A stretch of 64,000 nt of DNA from Desulfopila sp. IMCC35008. GTDB taxonomy: Bacteria; Desulfobacterota; Desulfobulbia; Desulfobulbales; Desulfocapsaceae. Position numbers and translations under genes: made by a program. Below are positions 26,796 through 36,252 of the stretch, one piece after another (the first letter of the stretch is position 1; every line of letters begins with the position of its first letter). The stretch lies in assembly GCF_010646885.2 (NCBI RefSeq), contig NZ_CP050700.1, forward strand, positions 401,001 through 465,000. Reading direction: 5' to 3'. The notes below the pieces were generated by a model. The model did no database searches, had not been told where the DNA came from, and saw only the letters and a program-made list of their open reading frames with translations.

Positions 26796-27947
26796 ATGAA
26801 AAAAGTAATTGCTGCCGCTGCCGGCCTTATGCTGGCTGGCACCCTGGCTTCTGCTGCGGTTGCCGCTGAGGCTGGTGTTAAATTTAAAGGTGATGCCCGT
26901 GCCCGTTACTACCTGCAGAATGAGTACGCGAGTTCTGATTCCGAGGATACCCACTGGAACTCCCGTGTACGTCTGCAGTGGACTGCTACCTCTAAAGGTG
27001 GTGCGTACGCAGTAGGTCGTTTTCGTCTGGCGGATGCTACCTGGAATGGTACCCAGTCTAACCGTAAAGGTTCTGACGCTGGTAACCTCTGGGTTGATAA
27101 AGCGTACATCGGTGTTCCTTTTGGACCGATCACCGTTGAAGCTGGTCTGACCTATCGTAACCTGACCGATTTCGCATTTGCATGGCGTGGTGCTGACGCT
27201 GTTGATTTCATCTACAAAGGTGAGAACACCAACGTTCGTGCTTTCATCCAGGTAGAAGATGAATACGAGGAAGATGTTGTAGATGCAGACGGTAACGTCG
27301 TTCAAGCAGCCAACGATGCCGATAATGATAACGACATCATGATGTACGGTGTTCGGCTCGACCAGAAGTTCGCAGGCGGTTGGGGTCTGGTTGCATACGC
27401 AGCATATCAGGATGACCAGCAGTTTACAGACGAAAGCGGTACCCTGGCTGGTTTGAAGGTAAGCGGTGCATTTGGTGGTATTACCACGGCTGCTGAGGTT
27501 GCTTACCAAGAATCTGACCTTCTTGGTAGCGATGACGATGGTATAGGCGCTTACATTGAGGCTACCGTTCCTGTAGGACCTGCATCCATTTATGGTATTG
27601 TCGGTGTTGCTCAGGACGGTTTTGTGGTTGATGATGACTTCGCCGGACAGGGTAACGTAATGGGTAACTTCTCCCAGATTTCATCCTTCGCCATCGGTGG
27701 ATCCGATTTTGGCGATACCACCTGGGTTGTTGTAGCTCCGAAGTTCAAAGCTACTGAGAGCCTGACCCTCGGTGCAAACCTGGGTTACTATGATGGCGAT
27801 GTAGATTCAGCTTTTGAGATTGGTCTCGACGCTAGCTACGCAGTTACCGATGGCGCGTCTCTGAATGCTATCTTCGGTTATGTTGATTTCGACGAAGCTG
27901 ATAATAATCCACTTGGTTTCGGTCTGTCTCTGGAGATCTCCTACTAA
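26796..27947 (+). CDS. Major outer-membrane porin
   Basis: 383 residues: signal peptide MKKVIAAAAGLMLAGTLASA (cleavage near AVA-AEA), then a barrel of alternating hydrophobic strands, acidic Asp-rich loops (for example DADGNVVQAANDADNDND) and a C-terminal Tyr (LSLEISY). The codons are strongly biased (GGT, CGT, AAC, GTT), unlike neighbouring genes, the mark of an abundant protein. AAGGAGA precedes the ATG by 7 bases and a strong terminator follows. Similar single porins dominate the outer membrane of many Desulfobacterota. The substrate is not evident, and the acidic loops hint at cation preference. Confidence 0.88.
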   Translation: MKKVIAAAAGLMLAGTLASAAVAAEAGVKFKGDARARYYLQNEYASSDSEDTHWNSRVRLQWTATSKGGAYAVGRFRLADATWNGTQSNRKGSDAGNLWVDKAYIGVPFGPITVEAGLTYRNLTDFAFAWRGADAVDFIYKGENTNVRAFIQVEDEYEEDVVDADGNVVQAANDADNDNDIMMYGVRLDQKFAGGWGLVAYAAYQDDQQFTDESGTLAGLKVSGAFGGITTAAEVAYQESDLLGSDDDGIGAYIEATVPVGPASIYGIVGVAQDGFVVDDDFAGQGNVMGNFSQISSFAIGGSDFGDTTWVVVAPKFKATESLTLGANLGYYDGDVDSAFEIGLDASYAVTDGASLNAIFGYVDFDEADNNPLGFGLSLEISY

Positions 27948-27983
27948 TTTGATTATTTAATCAATTAGCAGAGTCTTTATGAA

Positions 27984-28015
27984 GGCGGGTTCCCTCTGCG
28001 GGAACCCGCCTTTTT
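27984..28015 (+). terminator. Strong terminator after the porin gene
   Basis: GGCGGGTTCCC (27984-27994), loop TCTGC and GGGAACCCGCC (28000-28010) form an 11-bp perfect GC-rich stem followed by TTTTT. The MFS gene begins 20 bases later and therefore needs its own promoter or read-through. Confidence 0.93.
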
Positions 28016-28035
28016 CTTTGCCTTGTAAAATATGT

Positions 28036-29445
28036 ATGGCTCATTTTTCTGATCGCAACAGTTTGCAATGTTTCCTGATGGTTGCGTTTGGTGTATTTCT
28101 TTCCACTCTGGACAGCAGCATGATTAATGTTGCTCTACCCGAAATCATGCATGATTTTCAGGAGGAGTTGAAGAGGGTCGATCTCATTGTTGTCGCGTAC
28201 CTGATGGTCATCAGTATTACACTGGTTTTTTGGGGAAGACTTGGGGATACCGTTGGGAAGGGTAAAATTTACGCAGGCGGGATATGTTTGTTTGGGATGG
28301 GAGCTCTATTATGCAGCCTGTCTCAGAACCTCTGGCAGTTGGTATTGACTCGGTCGATACAGGCATGTGGGGCTGGCATGATGATGGCAACCGGACCTGC
28401 CTTGATAAAACTTGTCACCCCTGTTGAAAACCTGGGTAAAATGCTTGGCCTGGTAGGTATTGCCACGTCCGCTGGGTTGACTTGCGGTCCTGTTATCAGT
28501 GGCTATTTATTGACACATTATAGTTGGCGGGCCATTTTTTTTGTATCATTGCCGGTAAGTTTGTTGCTTGCCTTATTGGCGATTTTTGGGGTGTTACCGA
28601 AACTGACCGCTTTTGAGAAACGTCATCCTTTTCCGTTTGACTGGAAAGGGGGAATAGTCTGGATGTTATTGGTTATCTGTTCTGTTTGTTTTTTTAAAGT
28701 GGTGGGAATAAGCATTATTGGAACCCTGCTGGTTACCCTTCTTATTGCTGTGCTGGTCGTTGTTTTTATCAGGGTTGAAAGACATGCTGACAGGCCAATT
28801 CTGCCTTTGCAGTTGGTATCAAACCGGTATTTCTGGACGGCAACAATTGCTGCATCCCTTGCCTTTTCGGCACTTTTTATTGTTATTATCCTGCTCCCGT
28901 TTTTTCTGAAAATAATTCTCAACTATACACCGGATGCCATAGGACTCACTATGATGGCCCTGCCGGTAAGTCTTGTTCTGTTTTCACCGTTGTCCGGTTG
29001 GATATTTGATACTACCGGGTCTGCCAGGTATGTTTCTTCTACAGGTTTATTCCTCGGAGCAATTGCTGTCTGCATGATGCTTCGTTTTGGTGACCAGACG
29101 TCTCAAGCCTACATTGCTTTTTGCCTCGGCCTGCTTGGATGCGGGGTTTCTATATTTCTCACGCCAAACAGTGCTTCGGTTCTGACTCGGGTACAGCAAA
29201 GATTTGCAGGGATCAGCGCAGGAATTTTGGCTACGGCGAGGAATTTCGGGATGATGAGTGGGGCGGCAATTGCCGGGGCTGGCTTTACACTGGCCTATCG
29301 TACTATCGGGCATGGTAAAGAATATTCAGCTGTTGATGTGCAGCCAGAGAATTTTATCGGTGCGACACATTTTCTCTTTATTGTCGCTCTGCTGCTTCTT
29401 GCCATCGGGTGTGGATTGTCGATCATGCGCCAAGAGCAGGTTTAG
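28036..29445 (+). CDS. MFS transporter, DHA2 (EmrB/QacA) type
   Basis: 469 residues with about 13-14 hydrophobic helices, the size and layout of the 14-TM drug:proton antiporters. Diagnostic parts are the first helix with STLDSSMINVALPEIMHDF (the D1 motif of DHA2), the motif A loop (GRLGDTVGKGKIY) and motif C in helix 5 (GLTCGPVISGYL). It probably exports a drug or endogenous toxic compound. The frame extends upstream over the porin terminator, but ATG 28036 is the first start consistent with the family. No ribosome binding site is obvious. Confidence 0.92.
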   Translation: MAHFSDRNSLQCFLMVAFGVFLSTLDSSMINVALPEIMHDFQEELKRVDLIVVAYLMVISITLVFWGRLGDTVGKGKIYAGGICLFGMGALLCSLSQNLWQLVLTRSIQACGAGMMMATGPALIKLVTPVENLGKMLGLVGIATSAGLTCGPVISGYLLTHYSWRAIFFVSLPVSLLLALLAIFGVLPKLTAFEKRHPFPFDWKGGIVWMLLVICSVCFFKVVGISIIGTLLVTLLIAVLVVVFIRVERHADRPILPLQLVSNRYFWTATIAASLAFSALFIVIILLPFFLKIILNYTPDAIGLTMMALPVSLVLFSPLSGWIFDTTGSARYVSSTGLFLGAIAVCMMLRFGDQTSQAYIAFCLGLLGCGVSIFLTPNSASVLTRVQQRFAGISAGILATARNFGMMSGAAIAGAGFTLAYRTIGHGKEYSAVDVQPENFIGATHFLFIVALLLLAIGCGLSIMRQEQV

Positions 29446-29495
29446 CGGGGATACTCATGGAAAATGTGCAGATGTGATTCGGCTCCCTATTTCAT

Positions 29496-31346
29496 TTACA
29501 CGATCATCTTCGCCGGCAGGTGTACTTTTGCTACCATACCTCCTTTTTCATGTTGCTTGAGATGAAATGTTGCCCCATGCATGGCTGTGATTTTTTCTAC
29601 CAGGGTTAGACCCATCCCCGTTCCATATGTTTTTGTGGTGAAAAATGGATCAGTAACGAGTTGCAAATGGTTATCTGCGATCCCGGTACCGCTGTCGCGT
29701 ATAATAACCTCGATACCATCTTCCCTATTTTCGGTATATGTACAGCCAACGAATAAAACCCCTCCACCCGTCATTGCCTCTATCCCGTTTTTTATCAAAT
29801 GCAGGAATACCTGCCTGAAACGATCGCCGTCAACCTGCACAACAGGGCTTATACCCGGTAAGTCGAATTGATACGTAATATTTCCGTTTTTCATAGTAGT
29901 ATAAAAAACCATGACGCATCGGCGCAACAAGGAATACAGTTGATGCGGTGCCAATTGAAGTTGGCGTTCCTCAACAAAATTAAAAAGATCTTCAAGGGTT
30001 GCCTCAATCTTTGCCGCTTCTTTTGAAATAACCTTGAGGAACTTCGCAATGTAAGGGTCTTCGGTCCTTTTGACAAGGAGGCGGGCCGTTCCACCTATTG
30101 AGGTAATAGGATTACGGATGACATGGACCAACTGGGCCGACATATGTCCCACTGCAGAATATCGTTCAGCCGCGACGAGAAGATCTTTGCTCTTGTCGAG
30201 TTCCTGGTTGACCATTTCAAGCTCCTCAATTTTAATTCGCATATCTTCGTATAGATGACTATGCTCAATCGCAAGACTGGCCTGACTGGCGAAGATCTCG
30301 AGGGAATGTATTTCCTCCAGGGTAATTTGCTTGTGGGTCACGAAGTTGTCGACAATAAGTACGCCAAGTGATTTGGAAGGTGAATAGAGAGGAACAACCA
30401 CAAAAGAGCTGTGATCAAGAATATGCAGAAGTTCATACGGGACATTGCAGCCGATAGCTGAACCATTAGTAACCACAATGGTCTGACGATTGATTGCAGC
30501 ACTTATAAGTATATGTGACAAATCTGTAACAGGGACACGTAACTGGCTGATGATTCTGTTTACCTCCACATCGCCTTCTTCGTTCCCACCGTTATCGTCA
30601 GTAATAATATCCTGTAACTGAAGGTTTTTTTGCTTTATCGAGTCCCAGACCCTTCCCGCTTCGGCCCGACAAGTGGTGCCGATAGCCAGCTTTCCTTCAA
30701 GAATTTGTCCGTCATCGGAAAAGAGGGCCAGAAAGGCCCTGTTAAATTTCAGTCCTTCCTCTGAGGTGATTCCGACCAGAATAGCCCTGAGTATCGCCTT
30801 GAGTTCCACATTGCTCAAGTAGACACTGTTCATCTGCAGGTTCAACTGATGCAGGAACCTGGTCCTGTTGTGGGCGGCTTCAAGTTCCTGCTGGATGTGA
30901 CGGTTTTCGATGGCCAGTTTGCGTTTTTTCAGCGTTGACACCAACGTATGTGTAAGTTTTTCACCACCGACAGGTTTGGTCAGGTAATCGTCAGCTCCCA
31001 GACGCAGGCATTCAAGTGCGGTATCGAGATTGGTCGTTCCGGTTACCATCACTATTCCAAGATCAGGATACTTGGGGACGATATCCTGTAGTATCTCGAT
31101 ACCGCTTTTATCAGGCAGGCCAATATCAAGAAGGATCAGGGCAATGGGACTTGATTGAAGTAACTGGTAGAATTCAGCTGCCGACCCTGCCTGGAGAACA
31201 GGCAGTCCCTGCTTGTCGAGGTAATGTTTGAGGATCAGGACGATCTCAGGTGAGTCGTCTACTATAACCACCGATTCGCCATGATTCAGTAGTTGGGAAA
31301 GATCAAGTTCGTAATGCTCTTCGTATCCTCTAAGGAGTTCTACCAT
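29496..31346 (-). CDS. Receiver-GAF-histidine kinase hybrid sensor
   Basis: 616 residues, cytoplasmic. An N-terminal receiver with phospho-acceptor D74 (LILLDIGLPD) and K124 (LTKPV) is followed by a coiled helix and a GAF sensor domain (about 180-360). Then come the dimerisation helices with H408 (AQLVHVIRNPITS) and a HATPase domain with N-box (LIKNGIEAM), G1 (DSGTGI), F-box (TDPFFTTK) and G2 (GTGMGL). The receiver is at the N-terminus, so phosphorylation probably gates the kinase. No DNA-binding partner is adjacent. It is convergent with the MFS gene. Confidence 0.93.
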   Translation of the reverse strand: MVELLRGYEEHYELDLSQLLNHGESVVIVDDSPEIVLILKHYLDKQGLPVLQAGSAAEFYQLLQSSPIALILLDIGLPDKSGIEILQDIVPKYPDLGIVMVTGTTNLDTALECLRLGADDYLTKPVGGEKLTHTLVSTLKKRKLAIENRHIQQELEAAHNRTRFLHQLNLQMNSVYLSNVELKAILRAILVGITSEEGLKFNRAFLALFSDDGQILEGKLAIGTTCRAEAGRVWDSIKQKNLQLQDIITDDNGGNEEGDVEVNRIISQLRVPVTDLSHILISAAINRQTIVVTNGSAIGCNVPYELLHILDHSSFVVVPLYSPSKSLGVLIVDNFVTHKQITLEEIHSLEIFASQASLAIEHSHLYEDMRIKIEELEMVNQELDKSKDLLVAAERYSAVGHMSAQLVHVIRNPITSIGGTARLLVKRTEDPYIAKFLKVISKEAAKIEATLEDLFNFVEERQLQLAPHQLYSLLRRCVMVFYTTMKNGNITYQFDLPGISPVVQVDGDRFRQVFLHLIKNGIEAMTGGGVLFVGCTYTENREDGIEVIIRDSGTGIADNHLQLVTDPFFTTKTYGTGMGLTLVEKITAMHGATFHLKQHEKGGMVAKVHLPAKMIV

Positions 31347-31491
31347 AGTTATGTCGGCAAGGTATCCATAGCTGAAGAAGTAAAAAGGAATAGTCAGAAA
31401 CGTGTACTCGTATACACATTTCTATTGTATACTCACATACGATTTTTTTAAATATCTTCCTCACTTTATTTTTACCTTTCACCTGTAGCTG

Positions 31492-33480
31492 ATGCAACCA
31501 GAAGAATTTTTTTCCGAAAACGGCTTACTATCACAATATATTCCAGGGTTCGAGCCGAGGGACGTGCAACGCACCATGGCCGAAGCGGTTTGTCAGGTTA
31601 TAGAGCATGCTGAACCTGATGGGGAGTGCCTGCGGGCAAATCTCCTGCTGGTTGAGGCTGAGACAGGCATCGGGAAGACCCTGGCGTATCTTGTTCCTGT
31701 CCTTCTCTCCGGCAGGCGGGTGGTGGTGTCGACGGCAACACTGAACCTCCAGGATCAGATCATGAACAAGGAGGTGCCGCTTCTCACAAAAGTATTCGGC
31801 AGCGAATTAAACGTTGTCTGTCTGAAAGGTAGGCAAAATTACTTATGCAGGTATCGGTGGTATCAACACCATTCCGCCGCCCAGATGTCCCTGGTTGAAG
31901 ATGATGACTGTAGCCGTATCGGAGAGTGGTTGCAGGAGACCGAGATAGGGGATCGTGCCGAATTGGAATGGCTGTCAGATCAATCATCGCTTTGGTACAA
32001 AATATCGGCAAAATCAAACCAGTGTCTTGGAGGTGATTGTCCGGAGTCTGCCGACTGTTTTGTTAACGCTGCCAGGAAGAAAGCTGCCCGTGCCTCTATC
32101 ATAGTGGTCAACCACCATCTCTTTTTTTCAGACCTTGCTGTCAGGAGAGGAGGGTATGGAGAGGTACTTCCTCGTTATGAGGGAGTGGTTTTCGATGAGG
32201 CCCACCATCTTGAGAATGTGGCGACGACTTTTTTCGGTAGAACGTTTAGTCAATATCAACTCCTGGATCTCTTTTCCGATATTCGTCGCCAGGCTGAGGC
32301 TGAACTCGATCCGGATATGTATGACCGGATTATCGGCGCTGCACAAGGTGTGCGGCAGAGGGCCGAGGAGTTTGCTTCACTGTTTCCTGCCCGGTACGGA
32401 AAATATCATCTTGATGGGCTGATACAGGACATGACTCCGGCTGTCTGGCAGACCGAGATAGAGCATATGGCAACTGGGCTGAAGCGTCTGGCAGATGAGT
32501 TGCAGGGATGCCTGGCGTATGGGGATGGCTGGAACAGCCTGGAGAGCCGCACGAGGGAGCTTCGGGAGCATCTGTTTGAAATTAGTCTGCCAGGTGAAGG
32601 TGTTGCAAACGGCTCATTTGTCCACTGGTATGAGCGGCGTGAACGATCGGTCAGCTTGTCTGCAACCCCTGTGGATATTGCTCATCACCTGCAGGATACC
32701 CTGTATAGTGCAGTTAGCTGGTGTGTTATGACCTCTGCGACCCTGACCAGTGGTGGTGATTTCGGGTACGTACGGGAACGACTGGGGCTGGATGCGGATG
32801 TCGACACATTACGACTGCAGTCTCCTTTTGATTATAAGAATAGAACACTTCTTTATATTCCCGGGAACAGTTTCCCCGAACCTTCATCTCCTGCTCATGC
32901 GGAGCAGGCCAGCAGACTTGCATGTGAACTGCTTGTGGCCAGTAAGGGCAGGGGCCTGGTTTTATGTACAAGTTTCAGGGGGATGGAGAATATGGCGGAA
33001 TATCTCAGTGAGCATCTCCCATATCCGCTATTGGTACAGGGAGATGGTTCCCGAAATGCGTTGCTGGAAAAATTTCGGACTTCCAGAGAGACCGTCTTGG
33101 TGGCTGTTGCCAGTTTCTGGGAGGGGGTCGATGTGCCGGGAGAATCGTTGAGCTGTGTTATCATCGATAAACTCCCTTTTGAGGTTCCTTCAGATCCGGT
33201 GATTCAGGCGAGGGTCAAGGCAATTACGGATAGAGGCGGAAACCCGTTTTTCGATTTCCAGGTACCCCGGGCCATACTCAGCCTGCGTCAGGGCGTCGGT
33301 CGGTTGATGCGGACCACTACTGATTGGGGGGTTATCGCTGTGTTGGACGTCCGTCTATTTAAGAAGGGATATGGCTCGATTTTCAGAAAAAGTTTGCCTC
33401 CTTCGCCGATCGTTCGTACACTTGAGCCGGTTGAAGAACTATTTGAGAGATTTAGCCTGAATTTAAAAGGCACCCATTAA
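31492..33480 (+). CDS. DinG/XPD-family ATP-dependent DNA helicase
   Basis: 662 residues, superfamily 2 iron-sulfur helicase. Walker A is EAETGIGKT, the DEAH box is VVFDEAHHLENV (about 234), and the iron-sulfur domain has four cysteines (C119, C178, C183, C189) in the XPD/DinG order. Later motifs are ASFWEGVDVPGESLSCVII and RQGVGRLMRT (motif VI). DinG-type 5'-3' helicases unwind R-loops, D-loops and G-quadruplexes and act in DNA repair. It overlaps no neighbour and is 23 bases before the polyprenyl synthase gene, possibly co-transcribed. Confidence 0.92.
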   Translation: MQPEEFFSENGLLSQYIPGFEPRDVQRTMAEAVCQVIEHAEPDGECLRANLLLVEAETGIGKTLAYLVPVLLSGRRVVVSTATLNLQDQIMNKEVPLLTKVFGSELNVVCLKGRQNYLCRYRWYQHHSAAQMSLVEDDDCSRIGEWLQETEIGDRAELEWLSDQSSLWYKISAKSNQCLGGDCPESADCFVNAARKKAARASIIVVNHHLFFSDLAVRRGGYGEVLPRYEGVVFDEAHHLENVATTFFGRTFSQYQLLDLFSDIRRQAEAELDPDMYDRIIGAAQGVRQRAEEFASLFPARYGKYHLDGLIQDMTPAVWQTEIEHMATGLKRLADELQGCLAYGDGWNSLESRTRELREHLFEISLPGEGVANGSFVHWYERRERSVSLSATPVDIAHHLQDTLYSAVSWCVMTSATLTSGGDFGYVRERLGLDADVDTLRLQSPFDYKNRTLLYIPGNSFPEPSSPAHAEQASRLACELLVASKGRGLVLCTSFRGMENMAEYLSEHLPYPLLVQGDGSRNALLEKFRTSRETVLVAVASFWEGVDVPGESLSCVIIDKLPFEVPSDPVIQARVKAITDRGGNPFFDFQVPRAILSLRQGVGRLMRTTTDWGVIAVLDVRLFKKGYGSIFRKSLPPSPIVRTLEPVEELFERFSLNLKGTH

Positions 33481-33503
33481 AAGATTGATGACGAAAGGTG
33501 GAG

Positions 33504-34502
33504 ATGACTGACCAGCATAAATTGAAAAATGCGATTATCGATCGTGCCGTTCTGGTTGATAGATACATGCATGAGGATCTTGATGCGATCCGGGGCAAAG
33601 TGGATGATCTCCTCCTGGAGGTATTGGATTACGGTTTATTCAATGGGGGGAAACGGATCCGCCCTTTACTGGTTGTCCTCTCCTCACGACTGTGCGGCAG
33701 CAATGATCAGCGCGTGTATCAACTGGCCACGGCTTTTGAATACCTTCATGCCGCCACCCTGTTTCATGATGATGTGATAGACGGGGCAATGTCAAGGCGG
33801 GGAAAGCCTGCTGTTAATATCAAGTTCGGTCTCATTGCTGCCATCCTGGCTGGAGATTACCTGCACGCCAGGTCTATGCATATTGTTGGTAATATTGCGG
33901 GTAAGGAAGGGCTGGCCATTTTTTGTATGGCAACCGCCGGGATGGTGGATGGCGAGTTCATGCAGCTGAGAAACAGTGACAGCTTTTCTACATCGGAATC
34001 TGGGTATTATGAGACAATTATGGGTAAGACCGGTTTGCTCATAGCAGCTGCCTGCCGGGTAGGTGCTTTATATGGCGGCGGGAATCCGGAACAACAGGAA
34101 CGCCTTCATCAATACGGTGTCGGGTTGGGATGTGCTTTCCAGATGATTGATGATCTGCTTGATTATACTGGGGATGAACAAAAAACAGGTAAAGCGGTAG
34201 GCAATGATCTGATTGAGGGCAAGATGACATTGCCGTTGATTCTCGGTTGGGAGCAGGCTGATTCAACTGATCGTGCTTGTTTGGAGCAGATCCTGTCAGA
34301 TGAATCATTGCGTAAAAGTGAATTCAGCACGGTATATGGTATCCTTGACAAATATGGGGCCTTTACGGAAACGCGGGCCAGGGCGCGGCAGCATGTGACT
34401 GAGGCGTTACTGCAGCTCGAAACGTTTTCAGCACCGGAAGGTTTTGAGGCAAAGGAGATTCTGACCGGATTGGCGGGGTATGTGCTCGAGAGGGAGAAGT
34501 AG
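33504..34502 (+). CDS. Polyprenyl diphosphate synthase (octaprenyl type)
   Basis: 332 residues of the trans-prenyltransferase family, which extends farnesyl or geranyl diphosphate with isopentenyl diphosphate, normally to make quinone side chains. It shows GGKRIRPLL, the first Asp-rich motif HDDVIDGAMSRRG and the second QMIDDLLDYTGDE. The residues before the first Asp-rich motif (FEYLHAATLF) are small enough to allow a long product. The ATG at 33504 is preceded by AGGTGGAG, so the GTG at 33498 is not used. Product chain length cannot be read. Confidence 0.93.
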   Translation: MTDQHKLKNAIIDRAVLVDRYMHEDLDAIRGKVDDLLLEVLDYGLFNGGKRIRPLLVVLSSRLCGSNDQRVYQLATAFEYLHAATLFHDDVIDGAMSRRGKPAVNIKFGLIAAILAGDYLHARSMHIVGNIAGKEGLAIFCMATAGMVDGEFMQLRNSDSFSTSESGYYETIMGKTGLLIAAACRVGALYGGGNPEQQERLHQYGVGLGCAFQMIDDLLDYTGDEQKTGKAVGNDLIEGKMTLPLILGWEQADSTDRACLEQILSDESLRKSEFSTVYGILDKYGAFTETRARARQHVTEALLQLETFSAPEGFEAKEILTGLAGYVLEREK

Positions 34503-34508
34503 ACAGGA

Positions 34509-34697
34509 ATGGTACGAGCGACAACCCGAAAGACTGCAGCGAAGAAAAAGACAAGCCAGCGCAAGAAAAGGCCCGCCAGAAAGAAGCGTACGATAAATGT
34601 TGCAAAACTGGTGACTGTTATCAGTTTATTCCTGTTGCTGGCCGTGTCAATTGGTGCTGTTGGTTATGTGATATTTTTCAGGACGGTACTCGTCTAA
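34509..34697 (+). CDS. Small basic single-helix membrane protein
   Basis: 62 residues: about 30 residues rich in Lys and Arg (RATTRKTAAKKKTSQRKKRP), then one membrane helix (about 32-57), with little outside. It begins 7 bases after the polyprenyl synthase stop, so it is probably in the same operon. I do not recognise it. It might be the retained N-terminus of a larger basic-anchor protein such as a divergent polysaccharide deacetylase, but no such sequence follows. Confidence 0.5.
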   Translation: MVRATTRKTAAKKKTSQRKKRPARKKRTINVAKLVTVISLFLLLAVSIGAVGYVIFFRTVLV

Positions 34698-34760
34698 TCT
34701 GGCAAATAGCGGCTGGCAGGATAAGCATTGCTCGAATCTTAAACCCGATGAGGTGAGTCC

Positions 34761-35717
34761 ATGAGACGTATTGGCATTATCGGAACCGGGAAACACGGCA
34801 GCAGGTATGCCAATCATGTTGTCAACGATCTTGCCGGAGCAAAGTTGGCTGGCATAAGCCGACGTTCACCCGACGGTATCGAACAGGCCAAGGTGTGGGG
34901 CTGTAACTATTTTAAAGATTGGCAGGCGTTGATTGCCGACCCGCAGGTCGATGCCCTCATCGCTGTCACTCCTCCTGGTTTAAACCTGGAAATAGCACAA
35001 CTCTGTGCTGCCCACAGCAAGCCCCTGCTTATAGAAAAGCCATTGGCGCGTGACAGCAGGGAAGCATCTGCTCTTGTTTCTACTATGGAGAGCGCCAACT
35101 GTCCGCTTACTGTCGGACAGACTCTGAGATATAACCCTGTCATAGCTGCCTTGGGCGAGAGACTGCCGGAGATGGGTCGGCTTCACTCATTTGCTGTCGA
35201 CCAGCGGATCGAACCGTCGACACTGGCTTGGCATGACGACCCTGAAGCGGCGGGTGCCGGTGTGATGATGCATACCGCTGTTCATGTGTTCGATGCCTTA
35301 AAGGTTATAACCGGCCTGCGTATACTACGTGTCATGGCGACTATGAAATGTGTACACTCGAGCAGACTGGAAGATCTTGTCGTCATGCTGGTCGAATGTG
35401 AAAACAACGTATTCGGCACGGTGGATGTCAGCAAAGTCGGACACGCCAGGAGCGGCAGGTTCGAGTTTATTTGCCAGAAAGGTCAACTGGTAGGTGAGCA
35501 GATTCATGGCTTTTTAGAAATCGTCGAGCAGAACAGGGTGACAGACCATCGTGATTTTGAGCCGTTTCCAACGATACTGCCGTTGCTTACTGACTGGCTT
35601 GCCTTTCTCGACGGTTCTGGTGAAAATCCGATATGTAGTCGGGAGGGACTGTATGCCGTACAGGTCTGCTCTGCGGCACTGCAATCGGCGGAGGCAGGGG
35701 AATGGGTAGAAGTGTAA
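34761..35717 (+). CDS. Gfo/Idh/MocA-family oxidoreductase
   Basis: 318 residues with an N-terminal Rossmann fold (RIGIIGTGKHGSRYANHVV). The EKPL motif (LIEKPLARDSREA), which contains the substrate-facing Lys, follows, and then the C-terminal alpha/beta domain. These NAD(P)-dependent enzymes oxidise or reduce sugars, cyclitols or biliverdin-like substrates, and the substrate here is unknown. GAGGTGAG precedes the ATG. Spaced 63 bases from the small membrane gene; no sugar genes adjoin. Confidence 0.9.
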   Translation: MRRIGIIGTGKHGSRYANHVVNDLAGAKLAGISRRSPDGIEQAKVWGCNYFKDWQALIADPQVDALIAVTPPGLNLEIAQLCAAHSKPLLIEKPLARDSREASALVSTMESANCPLTVGQTLRYNPVIAALGERLPEMGRLHSFAVDQRIEPSTLAWHDDPEAAGAGVMMHTAVHVFDALKVITGLRILRVMATMKCVHSSRLEDLVVMLVECENNVFGTVDVSKVGHARSGRFEFICQKGQLVGEQIHGFLEIVEQNRVTDHRDFEPFPTILPLLTDWLAFLDGSGENPICSREGLYAVQVCSAALQSAEAGEWVEV

Positions 35718-35721
35718 TATG

Positions 35722-35743
35722 AAAATTCCAGTTTAACCTGGAA
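35722..35743 (-). terminator. Likely terminator of dgkA
   Basis: On the minus strand TTCCAG-GTTAAA-CTGGAA is followed by TTTTC just after the dgkA stop. The stem is only 6 bp, so efficiency may be low. It also separates the convergent oxidoreductase gene. Confidence 0.5.
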
Positions 35744-35752
35744 CCTTCAGTA

Positions 35753-36124
35753 CTATTTGGAATAAATACCAAAGAGAGCGTGCAGCCAGAAGACTGAGGC
35801 TGTGAGAATGGCAAGAAAGACAGCACCGCTTCCCACATCCTTGGCCCGCTTGGCCAGGTCGTGATACTCTGGAGACGTCATATCGACAATTGCCTCAATA
35901 GCCGAGTTGAGCATCTCGACAATAAGGATCAGCATATTGACCAGGAAAAGTGACAGCTTCGTAGTTGTTGCAACCGGCAGGAAGAGGATGACTGGCAGCA
36001 GCAGCAGGACAAGAGCCGCCTCCTGCCGGAATGCCTCCTCATGCTTCAGGCATGATTTGATTCCCTGAAGTGAATAGAAAAATGCTGCAATTATGCGGGA
36101 TATACCCCGTTTTGCTGGCTTCAT
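35753..36124 (-). CDS. dgkA: Diacylglycerol kinase
   Basis: A 123-residue inner-membrane enzyme phosphorylating diacylglycerol (or undecaprenol in some lineages) with ATP to recycle lipid turnover products. Conserved parts are the cytoplasmic EEAFRQE helix, the catalytic segment VEMLNSAIEAIVDMTSPEYH and AKDVGSGAVFLA. Three membrane helices and the length match E. coli DgkA. It is downstream of the AICAR transformylase gene but a strong terminator lies between. Confidence 0.93.
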   Translation of the reverse strand: MKPAKRGISRIIAAFFYSLQGIKSCLKHEEAFRQEAALVLLLLPVILFLPVATTTKLSLFLVNMLILIVEMLNSAIEAIVDMTSPEYHDLAKRAKDVGSGAVFLAILTASVFWLHALFGIYSK

Positions 36125-36150
36125 TGCTGTTCCTGTATTCCCTTAAGAGA

Positions 36151-36184
36151 AAAGGGCGGATTTACATTTTCAGGTAAATCCGCC
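36151..36184 (-). terminator. Terminator after the AICAR transformylase gene
   Basis: GGCGGATTTAC (36155-36165) and GTAAATCCGCC (36174-36184) form an 11-bp stem; on the minus strand it is followed by CTTTTC. Confidence 0.85.
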
Positions 36185-36252
36185 TTGTAAGTACTTATTG
36201 CCGATAGGTGTTTTTTAACGCTGGTTTCTCATTGTTTCAAGGGAAAACCGGA

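Noticed and set aside
27979..28035. Upstream extension of the MFS gene
   Set aside because: The extra residues overlap the strong porin terminator and lack transporter character, so the start at 28036 is kept.
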